IMG/VR virus record: IMGVR_UViG_3300031841_001674 | Coordinates: 1 to 53,900 of that record | DNA: 53,900 nucleotides | Reading direction: 5' to 3' (one strand) | Source of the DNA: a virus | Shown: positions 22,368 to 31,140 of the stretch, piece after piece | Layout: every line of letters starts with the position of its first letter | Position numbering within the stretch: position 1 is the first letter of the stretch | The notes under the pieces: model-generated | Seen by the model: only the letters and a program-made list of their open reading frames with translations | What the model was told of the DNA's origin: nothing | Database searches by the model: none | Translations under genes and position numbers: made by a program

Positions 22368-23179
22368 TATGGATTATTAAAATAGTCATGAGGCACATAG
22401 GTATCACTATCTAGTATTGACGGCGATACGGTATAATCAGAGTCCAATGAAACTGGACGAGGATTCGTTTCAACTCTTACAGTCTCCAAATACCTATCAG
22501 AGTCAGCAGAGTTAATATCCATATTGTACATATCCATGTCGATACGAGTAATAATCTTGCCTTCGTCTGGTTTTGGACCATAGAAGTTTACTTTCATATC
22601 AAAGGTCAAGGTATAGATTATCGTACGACGATCTTCCATCGCTCCTTCAAAGTTATCAGTAAATGCTACCGACTGTAATATTACAGGAACGTCTTCTTTG
22701 ATATCCGGATAATCTTCAATCGGTTTAAAACTTACTGTGTATTGTGGAGCAAAGTAAGGCAATATTTGTTCTACTACTTGTAGGGCATCGTTGTGCTGTT
22801 TAGCATAAACATTAAGTTCAAACGTAATAATGTATGGAGTTGCAGTGTAGAACTTACTCGCTTTCTGACTGTCTTCAATACCAGTTCTAGTAAAATAATT
22901 GGTCTTAGGAAGTTGTCGTTGAGCATCATACGCAATTGATAGAACTTCAAAGGACATACGAGGCAGTTTGATTGCTAACTGTCTTTCATTATCCTCGCCC
23001 TGATTCATTTCATTGATACGTTCTAAGAACTTACGAGCAGGCGCATACGCCAGAGGAACTTTTTGCTGGGCATAAACATTATTACCATCACGGCGAATCA
23101 TGTATAGGTTGTTGAACATCGCACCAAATACTGCGACGCACTTCCTAACTCGCTCGTGATAAAAATGACCGCCAAACAT
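22367..23179 (-). CDS. 15: gp15 tail sheath stabiliser and completion protein
   Basis: A 270-residue protein, matching T4 gp15 (272). It opens M-F-G-G-H-F-Y-H-E-R-V-R-K, with F-N-N-L-Y-M-I-R-R and V-P-L-A-Y-A-P-A-R-K-F, a P-R-M-S-F-E strand and the Q-L-P-K-T-N stretch typical of the family. It caps the tail tube and sheath and joins the tail to the head neck. The ATG shares bases with the gp14 stop codon. Confidence 0.94.
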   Translation of the reverse strand: MFGGHFYHERVRKCVAVFGAMFNNLYMIRRDGNNVYAQQKVPLAYAPARKFLERINEMNQGEDNERQLAIKLPRMSFEVLSIAYDAQRQLPKTNYFTRTGIEDSQKASKFYTATPYIITFELNVYAKQHNDALQVVEQILPYFAPQYTVSFKPIEDYPDIKEDVPVILQSVAFTDNFEGAMEDRRTIIYTLTFDMKVNFYGPKPDEGKIITRIDMDMYNMDINSADSDRYLETVRVETNPRPVSLDSDYTVSPSILDSDTYVPHDYFNNP

Positions 23180-24123
23180 TAACTAAAATCCCCAAATGGA
23201 TTATCTTCGCTGAAGTCTACGAACTCTAATACAGAAACATCAAAGTCAGTGACGTTAGAAGTCCAAGTACTGCTCGCTCCTATTGGATTTATATCTCCAC
23301 CAGCAGCGCCAGATTGAATCTGTTGTAGTTCAGCAACAGCAATAGGAGTAGCGATAGAAGTCGCAACTCCGACGCTATCAACAGAGAAAACTTGCCTTGT
23401 GGTAGTAAAGGACTTGTACTCACCAGAGGTGTTACCAACGTTGGCAAGTCTCATAATATTATCGGAATCAGACCAGTGTACAACTTCACCAGTAACAACA
23501 TAATCGTCGAATGCTTGAGTAACTCTATCCCCTCTAGTGAATCCATTAGAGGCAGAGTCCATAGTAAGTTGCCACTGATATGCGGCGAACTCTTCAATGT
23601 CGTCGATGCCCTGATATGTACCAGTACTGAACCGTTCTCCACTGTACTCGAACAACTCAAGTCTCATTCTGAATACAGGAAGTTGCCCTAACTGATAGAA
23701 AGGATTCTCATCTTCTACCTTCATAATCTCAAAGGTAGAACCAGATAATGGAATGTGTATCAGGTCGCCTTCGCGAGGACGATAGTAGACATCATCTTTT
23801 TTCTCAACATACTGACGAATCTCGCTGTTAAATCTACGGCGAGCCATAATAACTGTGGCAGCATCACGGATCTCTACACCAAACTTTTGAAAGAGGTCGC
23901 CCTCTCCATCGTATCCTTCTACGTTTTCAACATAGACTTCTACTTTGAATGCATATCGAAACTCTGAAAGAATCTCATCATTAAAGACCATATCTCTGGA
24001 CACAACTTCTCGGGGCAGATAATAAACATCTTGCCCATAGAACTTGAGAGATTCAACGATTAGATTTTCGTAGAGAGCTTGTTCAGATTTTACGTTGTGG
24101 CGAAAGTGTACTGAAGTTGCCAT
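23179..24123 (-). CDS. 14: gp14 neck protein
   Basis: A 314-residue neck protein (T4: 256). The N-terminal half, with L-Y-E-N-L-I-V-E-S-L-K-F-Y-G-Q-D-V-Y-Y and a P-R-x-x-D-L-I-H-I-P strand, is the conserved gp14 core. The C-terminal third, after residue 200, is Ser/Thr/Ala-rich and extends past the T4 length. Together with gp13 it closes the filled head and forms the docking site for the tail. Neighbours on both sides are gp13 and gp15. Confidence 0.93.
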   Translation of the reverse strand: MATSVHFRHNVKSEQALYENLIVESLKFYGQDVYYLPREVVSRDMVFNDEILSEFRYAFKVEVYVENVEGYDGEGDLFQKFGVEIRDAATVIMARRRFNSEIRQYVEKKDDVYYRPREGDLIHIPLSGSTFEIMKVEDENPFYQLGQLPVFRMRLELFEYSGERFSTGTYQGIDDIEEFAAYQWQLTMDSASNGFTRGDRVTQAFDDYVVTGEVVHWSDSDNIMRLANVGNTSGEYKSFTTTRQVFSVDSVGVATSIATPIAVAELQQIQSGAAGGDINPIGASSTWTSNVTDFDVSVLEFVDFSEDNPFGDFS

Positions 24124-24127
24124 GACG

Positions 24128-24886
24128 TTATCCTACAAAGAAGTCTGGCGGCACTTCCTGTTCGAGACGCATTCTTTCTCGAATCTTTTCCTGTTCTTCT
24201 CTGCCCTCTTCGATATAGCGAGCGCCACTAATGGTGACGCCGCCAGGAAGTTGCATACCTTCAAACTTTGACATATTTTGACCCCACTGCTCTTTGATAA
24301 GGGCAGTGGTATAGTCCTTAATGAACATATCATTGTAGATATTGGTATGCGTTGTTGGATCAACGGTTTGATAAACTTCAAGAGCAATATATTTTCCAGC
24401 ACTCAAGGTGCCGTCTTCAATATCGCTGTGCATATATAAACGATTTTGCCGACGTGCAAAAGTAATTAAAGGTAGACCATTGACTTTCATATCAATCAAC
24501 TCCATGTACTGACGAACTTGGTCATAGTACGACAGACCGCCATAACCAACATCAGACATTTGATGAAAGTCGCTCATGGCAAATTGGTAGTTGAATGAAA
24601 AGAAATTAGAACTGTTAATGACCGAAGCACTAACAGGGAACATTTTAGTTACATACAATATATTTGTAGGTAGAGTAATATATTTGTTTGTAATGTCGTC
24701 AGATGTTAACTGATGTTCGTAATAGACGCGCATAGTTGCGTCGTGATGAAACTCTTGATACAACTGAATGGCATCATCAATCTTATCTTCGATTTGATCT
24801 TCATCGACGTTGACTTCAACAACTGGTTCACCCAGTCTACGAAGGCAAAATTCGATCAGGTCAGCGCGAGATGAAACTACCGCCAT
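24128..24886 (-). CDS. 13: gp13 neck protein
   Basis: A 252-residue protein (T4: 309). It has the conserved N-terminus L-I-E-F-C-L-R-R-L-G-E-P-V-V-E-V-N-V, then D-A-I-Q-L-Y-Q-E-F-H, and later K-E-Q-W-G-x-N-x-S-K-F and the Gly-rich I-S-G-A-R-Y. It binds the portal after packaging to make the head ready for tail joining. The ATG at 24886 has CGGAG upstream and the gene ends four bases before gp14. Confidence 0.94.
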   Translation of the reverse strand: MAVVSSRADLIEFCLRRLGEPVVEVNVDEDQIEDKIDDAIQLYQEFHHDATMRVYYEHQLTSDDITNKYITLPTNILYVTKMFPVSASVINSSNFFSFNYQFAMSDFHQMSDVGYGGLSYYDQVRQYMELIDMKVNGLPLITFARRQNRLYMHSDIEDGTLSAGKYIALEVYQTVDPTTHTNIYNDMFIKDYTTALIKEQWGQNMSKFEGMQLPGGVTISGARYIEEGREEQEKIRERMRLEQEVPPDFFVG

Positions 24887-24887
24887 G

Positions 24888-25661
24888 TTATGCTCCGTTC
24901 AGCAATGTACCAGCAGAGTCGTAAATTCCGATACCATTAAAACCATCAACTTGATCTGCGTTGAGGTTTGTTACTTTAGTTGTTGATGCAACAGTAAAAG
25001 GTGCTGTTCCTGTTGTGTTACTGAAGTTAACAGTTGCACCAGCAGCAGCAGTAAGTGTAGTTCCGTTATCGAACGTCAGCGTACCAGTAGTGTAGTTATC
25101 GGTAGCACCGCTGCTAAGGAACAATGGGGCATTTGAATCAATTTGACCTTGAACCTTTGCCGAATCGTACGACTCAACAGTAGCAAAGGAAAGTACACCA
25201 GATCCATTCGTAGTTATAAACTGATTAATTGCGCCATCAGAAACAGGATAAGTCAATCCGTTTAATACCGCACCACCAGATGCTGTTAAAGTATTAGTAA
25301 AAGTTTTAGCACCAGAAACAGATTGCGTACCAGTTAGTGTAACAGCAGCAGAATCAATCTGACCTAGAACTTTCGCGGAATCATATGATTCTACAGTTGC
25401 AAAAGAAAGTGTGCCTGAACCGTTTGTGGTTATAAACTGATTGATAGCACCATCAACAGTAGGATAGGTCAGACCATTTAAGACAGCACCGTTGGATGCA
25501 GTCAAAGTATTAGAGAACGTCTTAGCACCGCTAATCGTTTGACTAGTGCCGAGAGTTACATAATTGTTTGTAACATCTGAATTTAATGCCTGAAAGTTGG
25601 AGTCTAACTCTGTGAAGGTTAGTGCAGATCCTTTTACGTTTCTTAGAGTGAGTTCGGCCAT
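24888..25661 (-). CDS. Tail-fibre-like structural protein with internal repeat
   Basis: A 257-residue Ser/Thr/Asn/Gly-rich fibre-type protein. It begins like other phage fibre anchors (L-R-N-V-K-G-S-A-L-T-F-T-E-L-D-S-N-F). A unit of about 70 residues occurs twice: G-A-K-T-F, T-L-T-A-S, G-A-V-L-N-G-L-T-Y-P, D-G-A-I-N-Q-F-I-T-T-N-G-S-G, L-S-F-A-T-V-E-S-Y-D-S-A-K-V, G-Q-I-D-S. The C-terminus reads I-Y-D-S-A-G-T-L-L-N-G-A and matches the end of the 384-residue fibre protein (36564). In T4 the whisker gene wac is immediately before gene 13, so this protein holds the whisker slot; whether it is a neck whisker or a fibre is not decided. Confidence 0.75.
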   Translation of the reverse strand: MAELTLRNVKGSALTFTELDSNFQALNSDVTNNYVTLGTSQTISGAKTFSNTLTASNGAVLNGLTYPTVDGAINQFITTNGSGTLSFATVESYDSAKVLGQIDSAAVTLTGTQSVSGAKTFTNTLTASGGAVLNGLTYPVSDGAINQFITTNGSGVLSFATVESYDSAKVQGQIDSNAPLFLSSGATDNYTTGTLTFDNGTTLTAAAGATVNFSNTTGTAPFTVASTTKVTNLNADQVDGFNGIGIYDSAGTLLNGA

Positions 25662-25686
25662 ACCATTATTTCCTCAGGCAAGTTGA

Positions 25687-25704
25687 GGGGGAGGATACTC
25701 CCCC
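25687..25704 (-). promoter_or_regulatory. GC hairpin in the leader of the 257-aa fibre gene
   Basis: GGGGGAG, four-base loop, CTCCCCC: a 7-bp stem, without a U-run on the minus strand, 26 bases before the next start codon. A second stem lies next to it (25721-25741: ACGAATCA, five-base loop, TGATTCGT). Either a weak or processing-type terminator of the 126-residue gene or a stabilising 5' stem for the downstream message. Confidence 0.55.
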
Positions 25705-25747
25705 TTGATCTTTATTCATCACGAATCAACAACTGATTCGTTTTAAA

Positions 25748-26128
25748 TCAGTTTGGCGCTTCGTAAGTCAGTGAAGAAATACTGATAGTATCGCCAGCAC
25801 CGATAGAGGTAGATGACAAGATAATGTCGCCACCGCCACCAGTAGCAGTAACTGAACCAGTGAAGCAAGAATCACCAGCGCCAGAGAATACAGTAAACTT
25901 AGTTACAGTACCTGCTTTACAGTTAGTGTCGTCTGTGATTGCAGCAGCAGTAGCAATACCGTTAGCAGCAGCACCGAAAGCAGTTGCGCTAAAAGCAAGT
26001 GAAGCAACTACTGAGTCGTTCTGACCACCATTCTGGAACTTAATAGAACCAGCACCGCCAGCGTCAATCAGGTCAACAACATAATCCGCAATACCGTTGC
26101 GAACATCAGTTGGGTGAGTAACAGCCAT
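25748..26128 (-). CDS. Predicted virion protein, 126 aa
   Basis: A small Gly/Ala/Thr-rich beta protein starting M-A-V-T-H-P-T-D-V-R-N-G-I-A-D-Y-V-V-D. It has I-K-F-Q-N-G-G, then A-F-G-A-A-A-N-G-I-A-T-A-A-A-I-T-D-D-T and a G-S-V-T-A-T-G-G-G-G-D run. Proteins with this opening and Ala-rich 'A-N-G-x-A-T' segment occur in other marine phages as small structural proteins. The ribosome site AAAGGAGAT is very strong, in line with abundant synthesis. No catalytic motif. A head- or tail-decorating role is a guess. Confidence 0.65.
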   Translation of the reverse strand: MAVTHPTDVRNGIADYVVDLIDAGGAGSIKFQNGGQNDSVVASLAFSATAFGAAANGIATAAAITDDTNCKAGTVTKFTVFSGAGDSCFTGSVTATGGGGDIILSSTSIGAGDTISISSLTYEAPN

Positions 26129-26149
26129 TTTAATCTCCTTTAGGATTTA

Positions 26150-26314
26150 TTACTTTTGTTTTTCATCCCGCTCTTTGCCGTCGGCGACAAGTTTAGCGAG
26201 TTGCTCTTTCGAGACTTTTGCGGTCACTTTCACCTCTTCACGAGTGCCATCCTTTCGGATAACTGTGGCGGTGCCCGTCAACTTTCCAAGACTTGATTTA
26301 GTCTTAATACCCAT
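26150..26314 (-). CDS. Small basic hypothetical protein, 54 aa
   Basis: A 54-codon frame from ATG 26314 to TAA 26150 fills the gap between two structural genes. The product is Lys/Thr/Glu-rich (K-T-K-S-S-L-G-K-L-T-G-T-A-T-V-I-R-K near the start, K-E-R-D-E-K-Q-K at the end) and contains three beta-like stretches. GAGGA lies nine bases before the ATG. A TATAAATA box directly abuts the start codon, so this gene can only be translated from transcripts begun upstream. No function recognised. Confidence 0.65.
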   Translation of the reverse strand: MGIKTKSSLGKLTGTATVIRKDGTREEVKVTAKVSKEQLAKLVADGKERDEKQK

Positions 26315-26322
26315 TATTTATA
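26315..26322 (-). promoter_or_regulatory. Late promoter box TATAAATA touching a start codon
   Basis: Exact late consensus on the minus strand immediately before the ATG at 26314. A start site would fall inside the 54-residue gene, so the transcript would first serve the 126-residue protein at 26128. It may also be part of the ribosome-site spacer by chance. Confidence 0.55.
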
Positions 26323-26341
26323 ATCCTCAATGATTTAAAAA

Positions 26342-26698
26342 TTATTTAGTTACGCTCTTAGAGACAATTATTTTACCTTCTAAGATTCGTTCAACATACG
26401 GATTACCTGATGCTGAATCCGTATATTCAATCTCCACGTCATAAACATACCTCCTCCTGGTCAAGGAGTCGGTTTGTGTGTTAGTGAGGATTATATCAAT
26501 AATCCCGTCACTAGCAGGGGAAATAACTCTAGCGTCAAATGAAACTGCTTCTGAGGAGTCTGCCCCATAACTACGATTAATCTTTCCTCTAACAGTGGTA
26601 TTCGCTAAATCCCTGTAAGATGCATCTGCGTCAAGAAGTCTCAAACGCCATCTAGCGTCTGCTCCTTGATCTACATATAAATCTTCATACAATGCCAT
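26342..26698 (-). CDS. Predicted structural protein, 118 aa
   Basis: An all-beta, 118-residue protein that begins M-A-L-Y-E-D-L-Y-V-D-Q-G-A-D-A-R-W-R-L-R, with V-R-G-K-I-N-R-S-Y and a C-terminal Y-V-Y-D-V-E-I-E-Y-T-D strand and R-I-L-E-G-K-I. This is the plan of small upper-baseplate or fibre-base proteins (BppU-like N-terminal domain) common in marine tailed phages. No enzyme motif. It follows the 1,229-residue repeat protein, after a canonical late box, and could be its partner at the fibre base. Confidence 0.65.
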   Translation of the reverse strand: MALYEDLYVDQGADARWRLRLLDADASYRDLANTTVRGKINRSYGADSSEAVSFDARVISPASDGIIDIILTNTQTDSLTRRRYVYDVEIEYTDSASGNPYVERILEGKIIVSKSVTK

Positions 26699-26730
26699 CT
26701 GTTATATCCAAGTATCTTTTTTAACTATTC

Positions 26731-26738
26731 TATTTATA
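26731..26738 (-). promoter_or_regulatory. Late promoter box TATAAATA before the 118-aa gene
   Basis: Exact late consensus on the minus strand overlapping the stop codon of the 1,229-residue gene and 33 bases before the next ATG. Confidence 0.75.
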
Positions 26739-29700
26739 CTTCAATCTGACCAAGTGGTCGTCTGATAGTAATTGTCGACAATGCAGGTTTATATATTCTA
26801 AATGCTTTAACCAGCGGAATCGCCTCAGTCAACTCTGTACGTTGGGCAACACCCTCTACTGAAGATACACCAACCTCATCAGCGGTTAGATCTGCTTCTA
26901 TCGAGAATACAGTTCGTTTAGTTACAGCATTAACTACTGAAGGTTGAGCATCTAAACCTGCAACGCCATTACTATCTGGCACACCTGTTGCTACAACCAC
27001 TATTCTCTCAGCAACACCAGATGCTGAAGATGATCCTGCTTCTACAGATAGTCCACCTTGGTCATCAACTTCTCGATCACCAACACCAGCAACTCCGGAG
27101 GCACCAACTTCAGCAGCAGTTAGAGCACCGTCTACTATGACAACTACTCTTTCAGCAACTCCAACTACTGTTACATCTTGAACAACAGCAGCGCCAGAAC
27201 CAACTACGGTTCTTTCAGATACACCAGCAACAGTCGAAGATTGAGCAGCAGGAGTTGCGTCAGTGTCAACAACGGCACGTTCTGCCACACCAGTAACATC
27301 AGATGCATCCGCTACCACCAAAGCAGCGTATTCTGTTACAACTTCACGTTCGCCGTTACCAGTTACAGAAGAAACACCAACTTCAGCAGCAGTTAGATCG
27401 CCGTCTACTATTACGACAGTTCTTTCTGCTACGCCAGATACAGTTGCTTCTTGCGCCTTTGGCGTTCCTGACGAATTGGCAACAATTTCTGGTACAACTT
27501 CTACCTGTGAATCGCTAGGTTGTAGTGAACCAGTTGCTGTTATAACACGTTCCGCTACACCAGCGACAACGTTGTTAACAGTAGGTCTTAGGGCATGCGT
27601 AGCAAGGTTATCATCAATCTCACGTTCAGCAACGCCTGCGACTCCCGAAGCACCAACTTCCGAAGCACTTAGATCGCCATCTACAATAACAATAGTTCTC
27701 TCTGATACGCCAGAAACGGTAGAGGATTGAGCAGAAGAAGTTGCATCAATATCGTTTATAGTTCTAATACCAGATCCATTAACTGCTGCATCTTGTGTAG
27801 TTAAGGAAACTGCTGATCTAATCTCACGCTCTGCTACACCAGCAACAACGTTGTTGAGCGTAGGTCTTAGAGCATGGGTAACGCCATCGTCTTCAATCTC
27901 GCGTTCTGCTACACCAGCGACACCGGAAGCACCAACTTCAGCAGCAGTTAGATCTGTTTCAACAGATACGACAGTTCTTTCTGCTACGCCAGATACAACA
28001 GCATCCTGCGCCTGTATAGCACCTGTTGAGTTAGAAGTTATTTCTGTAACAGCAGTTACAACTGGCGCATCGGTGGTAAGAGTAACTGCTGACCTAATCT
28101 CACGCTCGGCAACACCAGAAACATCGGAAGGATCGTCAACTATTAGCGCAGATTGCTCGGTGATTATTTCGCGCTCACCATTACCAGCAACTACTGAAAC
28201 ACCGATTTCATCAGCGGTTAGATCTGCTTCAACAGATATAACAGTACGTTCGGATGTACCTACAACAACAGAAGATTGAGCAGCAGGAGTAGCATCAACA
28301 TCATTGATTGTACGTTCTGCTGTTCCTGCTACAGAAGAAGAATCAACAGCGAGTGCTTGTACAACGTTGTTAGTTTCAATCTCGCGTTCTGCTACACCAG
28401 CAACACCAGAAGATCCTATCTCTGAAGCAGTTAATGCTCCGTCAACGACAGTGATTTCTCTTTCTGCTGTGCCAACAACAGTTACATTTTGAGCAGATAA
28501 GGTCGCGCCTGATCGTATTTCTCTTTCCGCGACTCCCGATACTATTGCGTCCTGAGATGCTACTTGCGGTGGTATCGGATCTCTTACAGTTCTTTCAGAT
28601 ACACCACCAACCGTCGAAGACTGGGCAGTAAGAGCGGTGTCAACATCAACTATAGTCCTTTCCGCAACACCAGTTTCAATACTAGAAGATTGAGCAGCAA
28701 GCGCAGTGCTGACGTCTACAATGATGCGCTCAGCGGCACCAACAACAGCAGAAGGATCATCTATCGCAAGCGCACTTACCTGAGTAACAACGTTTCGTTC
28801 AGCGTTACCTGTGGTTGCCGCTACTCCAACTTCAGCAGCAGTTAAATCAGTGTCAACTCCAACTATGGTGCGCTCAGCGACTCCAGTTTCTATAGTTGAA
28901 GAATCAGCAGCAAGAACAGTATCTACATCAACAATGCTGCGCTCAGCAAAACCACCTGTACCACTACCACTCGTTTGTAGAGAAGAACTTAAGACTGATG
29001 GTCCTTTAGTTGCGGTGATATTTGTAATGTTATTTTCTGTTGGTTTTAGTGCTATTGCTCCAGCAACTATAGTACGCTCAGCAACGCCAGCAACTACATT
29101 GTTTTCTGATGGTTGTAAGGCAGCGGAAGTTACTCGTCCAATATTTGCTGTTACTGTAACTTGAGAAGGAGTATCTACTTCTGCTGCTGAGACAACAGTT
29201 ACAATAGAACGTTCGCCATCACCAGCAACATCAGTAATAACTGATTCGTCATCGTGTAAAGAACCAGATCCAGTGATTTCACGTTCAGATACACCAGCAA
29301 CAACAGAAGATTGAGCAGTAGGAGTTCCCGATCCAACTATGGTTCTTTCCGATACACCAGAAACAGTAACATCTTGAGAAGCAGGTGTGGCATCTACATC
29401 TGCGATGATACGCTCTGCGACACCAGAGGCACTAGATGGATCTGCGTTTACATCACCATCAACTTGCCCATGTACTTCAAGTTCAATAACACGCTCGGCA
29501 ACACCAAAGACTAAGTTATTTGAAGTTGGTTGCGGAGCACCAGAACCTGTAATAACCCTCTCGGCGGCACTAGCAACGGTGCTACTTTGTGCTTGTATCG
29601 CAGCACTCTCAGATACAATAGTTCTTTCTGCTACGCCAGATACAGTAACGTCTTGAGCAGATATCGTAGGTGATGTTACAAACCCTTGATTACCTGATCC

Positions 29701-30423
29701 AGAAACAGAAGATGATTCCGCTGTTACTGTAATGCCACCTTGATCATCGATGATTCTTTCAGCAACGCCAGCAACTACATTGTTAGCAGTAGGTTGTAAC
29801 GTGCCTTGAGCAGTACGAGAAGCACGTGCTTCTCCAGATACATTATTATTAGTGATAGGTTGAAGTGCCGCTGATCCAACTTGTGTTATTTCGCGTTCGG
29901 CGGCACCATCTACTGCTACATTTTGAGCAGATACAGCACCTGATGCATTTCTAGTTGCTGTAGCGGAACCAGAAACAGTAGAATTTTGTGCTTGCGGGGA
30001 ACCACTACCATTACTTGTGATTACAGTGGTTCCAGAAACAGAAGATTCTTGAGCAGCAGGAGTAGCATCAGTATCTACTACACTACGTTCGGCAATACCT
30101 GCGACGTCTGATGCGTCAGATACAACGAGGGCAGCGACCTCAGAGACAACTTCACGTTCACCATTACCAGTTACGGAAGAAACACCAATCTCATCAGCAG
30201 TTAAATCTGCTTCGATTGTTGTTACAGTTCTCTTGGTAGTACCTGAGACGGAAGAATCTTGTGATTGGGCAGCGCCAGATCCAGTAATCTTGCGCTCGGC
30301 AACTCCAGAGACTGTTGCGTCTTGCGCTGTTAGTTCAACGACGAGTCTATGCTCGCCGCCAACATATCCAGAATCATGATACGTATCGTCTACGTATGGG
30401 ATAAACTGTGCTGATGATGCCAA
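26734..30423 (-). CDS. Giant short-repeat fibre protein, 1,229 aa
   Basis: Almost the whole protein is an array of 20-22-residue units built on [S/V]-x-V-x-G-V-A-E-R-x-I/V followed by a T/A/Q-rich stretch; more than thirty [A/S]-E-R units can be counted. A larger block of about 80 residues, starting D-L-T-A-[A/D]-E-[V/I]-G-V and running through G-N-G-E-R-E-V, A-A-L-V-V and S-D-V, occurs about four times. A unique cap (residues 1-35) and tail (last 35) flank the array. The composition (Val, Ser, Thr, Ala, Gly; no Cys, almost no Trp) suits an extended beta-fibre. There is no ATG near the start: the frame opens at TTG 30423 with AAAGG six bases upstream. It is probably a tail fibre, function inferred. 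Confidence 0.8.
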   Translation of the reverse strand: MASSAQFIPYVDDTYHDSGYVGGEHRLVVELTAQDATVSGVAERKITGSGAAQSQDSSVSGTTKRTVTTIEADLTADEIGVSSVTGNGEREVVSEVAALVVSDASDVAGIAERSVVDTDATPAAQESSVSGTTVITSNGSGSPQAQNSTVSGSATATRNASGAVSAQNVAVDGAAEREITQVGSAALQPITNNNVSGEARASRTAQGTLQPTANNVVAGVAERIIDDQGGITVTAESSSVSGSGNQGFVTSPTISAQDVTVSGVAERTIVSESAAIQAQSSTVASAAERVITGSGAPQPTSNNLVFGVAERVIELEVHGQVDGDVNADPSSASGVAERIIADVDATPASQDVTVSGVSERTIVGSGTPTAQSSVVAGVSEREITGSGSLHDDESVITDVAGDGERSIVTVVSAAEVDTPSQVTVTANIGRVTSAALQPSENNVVAGVAERTIVAGAIALKPTENNITNITATKGPSVLSSSLQTSGSGTGGFAERSIVDVDTVLAADSSTIETGVAERTIVGVDTDLTAAEVGVAATTGNAERNVVTQVSALAIDDPSAVVGAAERIIVDVSTALAAQSSSIETGVAERTIVDVDTALTAQSSTVGGVSERTVRDPIPPQVASQDAIVSGVAEREIRSGATLSAQNVTVVGTAEREITVVDGALTASEIGSSGVAGVAEREIETNNVVQALAVDSSSVAGTAERTINDVDATPAAQSSVVVGTSERTVISVEADLTADEIGVSVVAGNGEREIITEQSALIVDDPSDVSGVAEREIRSAVTLTTDAPVVTAVTEITSNSTGAIQAQDAVVSGVAERTVVSVETDLTAAEVGASGVAGVAEREIEDDGVTHALRPTLNNVVAGVAEREIRSAVSLTTQDAAVNGSGIRTINDIDATSSAQSSTVSGVSERTIVIVDGDLSASEVGASGVAGVAEREIDDNLATHALRPTVNNVVAGVAERVITATGSLQPSDSQVEVVPEIVANSSGTPKAQEATVSGVAERTVVIVDGDLTAAEVGVSSVTGNGEREVVTEYAALVVADASDVTGVAERAVVDTDATPAAQSSTVAGVSERTVVGSGAAVVQDVTVVGVAERVVVIVDGALTAAEVGASGVAGVGDREVDDQGGLSVEAGSSSASGVAERIVVVATGVPDSNGVAGLDAQPSVVNAVTKRTVFSIEADLTADEVGVSSVEGVAQRTELTEAIPLVKAFRIYKPALSTITIRRPLGQIEV

Positions 30424-30460
30424 GGTGTTACCTTTTTATAGTTATAAATCAGTACAACTA

Positions 30461-30468
30461 CTATTTAG
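30461..30468 (-). promoter_or_regulatory. Variant late promoter box CTAAATAG
   Basis: CTAAATAG on the minus strand at the stop codon of the oxygenase-like gene, 38 bases before the TTG start of the giant repeat protein. Same variant and spacing class as at 11912. Confidence 0.4.
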
Positions 30469-31136
30469 GCAGTTTCTATTTCCTCAATCACGTTTTCGGC
30501 CATTGCTTTTCCTCGTTCATCACCATTAAAGACGAATGCTATAGTAGTTCTGAGGCAATTGGTCTTAGCAGCATGATATAAAAGTCTATCAGGTTCTTCA
30601 TATGTTCCATAATATCCATACTTACACTGCCAACCCTTCACGTCAGGGATTACTACATGTTCTTTGGTTTTGGGATCAATATGTTCCCATTGCCCGTCAC
30701 CGCTTTCAGACCAAGTAAAGATAATATTAAATCCTGGTGCGTTGGCGTTGTTATGCCAACCAATATAACCTTTTGGGGGGTAAACCATAGAAAGTGCTTT
30801 ACGGTGAGCACCAAGATAAATGCAAACATCATCAACAAGTTGTTCACCCTTTCCCGCGAGTTCTACTTGTTTGTCGATATCGGCGTATCGAAAGTGTTCC
30901 GCTCTCAGTTCAAATCCCATCGATGATTCTGGGTATCCAAAATGTTCTCTACCTTTGTAGATTATTTGTTTGCGGTAATCGTCTCCAGTGTACCAGTCAG
31001 CATCATCATCTTTGTTGTAGTTGCTGACTTTTGCAATGTCAATCGTTTGTACTAAATCAGAATATTCGTTTAACAGATCTAAGAATTCTTCATTGCGAAT
31101 AATCGCAGTGTTCATCGGTTCAGCATAAAAATCCAT
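30465..31136 (-). CDS. 2OG/Fe(II) oxygenase-like protein with HxN iron motif
   Basis: 223 residues from ATG 31136; a TTG twelve bases earlier is the alternative. The C-terminal half has the oxygenase layout: Y-P-P-K-G-Y-I-G-W-H128-N-N130, the N-A-P-G-F-N-I-I-F-T-W strand, G-W-Q-C-K-Y-G, H188 in L-L-Y-H-A-A and R196 in L-R-T-T-I-A-F. The first iron pair is H-x-N rather than H-x-D; related phage proteins also show W-H-[TN]-N in my recollection. It lies between the 711-residue repeat fibre and the giant repeat fibre and could modify those proteins. Whether it binds iron normally is open. Confidence 0.65.
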   Translation of the reverse strand: MDFYAEPMNTAIIRNEEFLDLLNEYSDLVQTIDIAKVSNYNKDDDADWYTGDDYRKQIIYKGREHFGYPESSMGFELRAEHFRYADIDKQVELAGKGEQLVDDVCIYLGAHRKALSMVYPPKGYIGWHNNANAPGFNIIFTWSESGDGQWEHIDPKTKEHVVIPDVKGWQCKYGYYGTYEEPDRLLYHAAKTNCLRTTIAFVFNGDERGKAMAENVIEEIETA

Positions 31137-31140
31137 AATA

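Noticed and set aside
27263-27730. Long open frames on the plus strand within 27,200-29,650
   Set aside because: They are the antisense of the V-A-E-R repeat array; repeated codons of the real minus-strand gene keep the other frames open. They have no ribosome sites and low-complexity products.
26734-30423. Possible CRISPR-like array (regularly spaced similar DNA units)
   Set aside because: The units are degenerate at the DNA level, stay in one reading frame and translate into protein repeats; there are no unique spacers between identical repeats.
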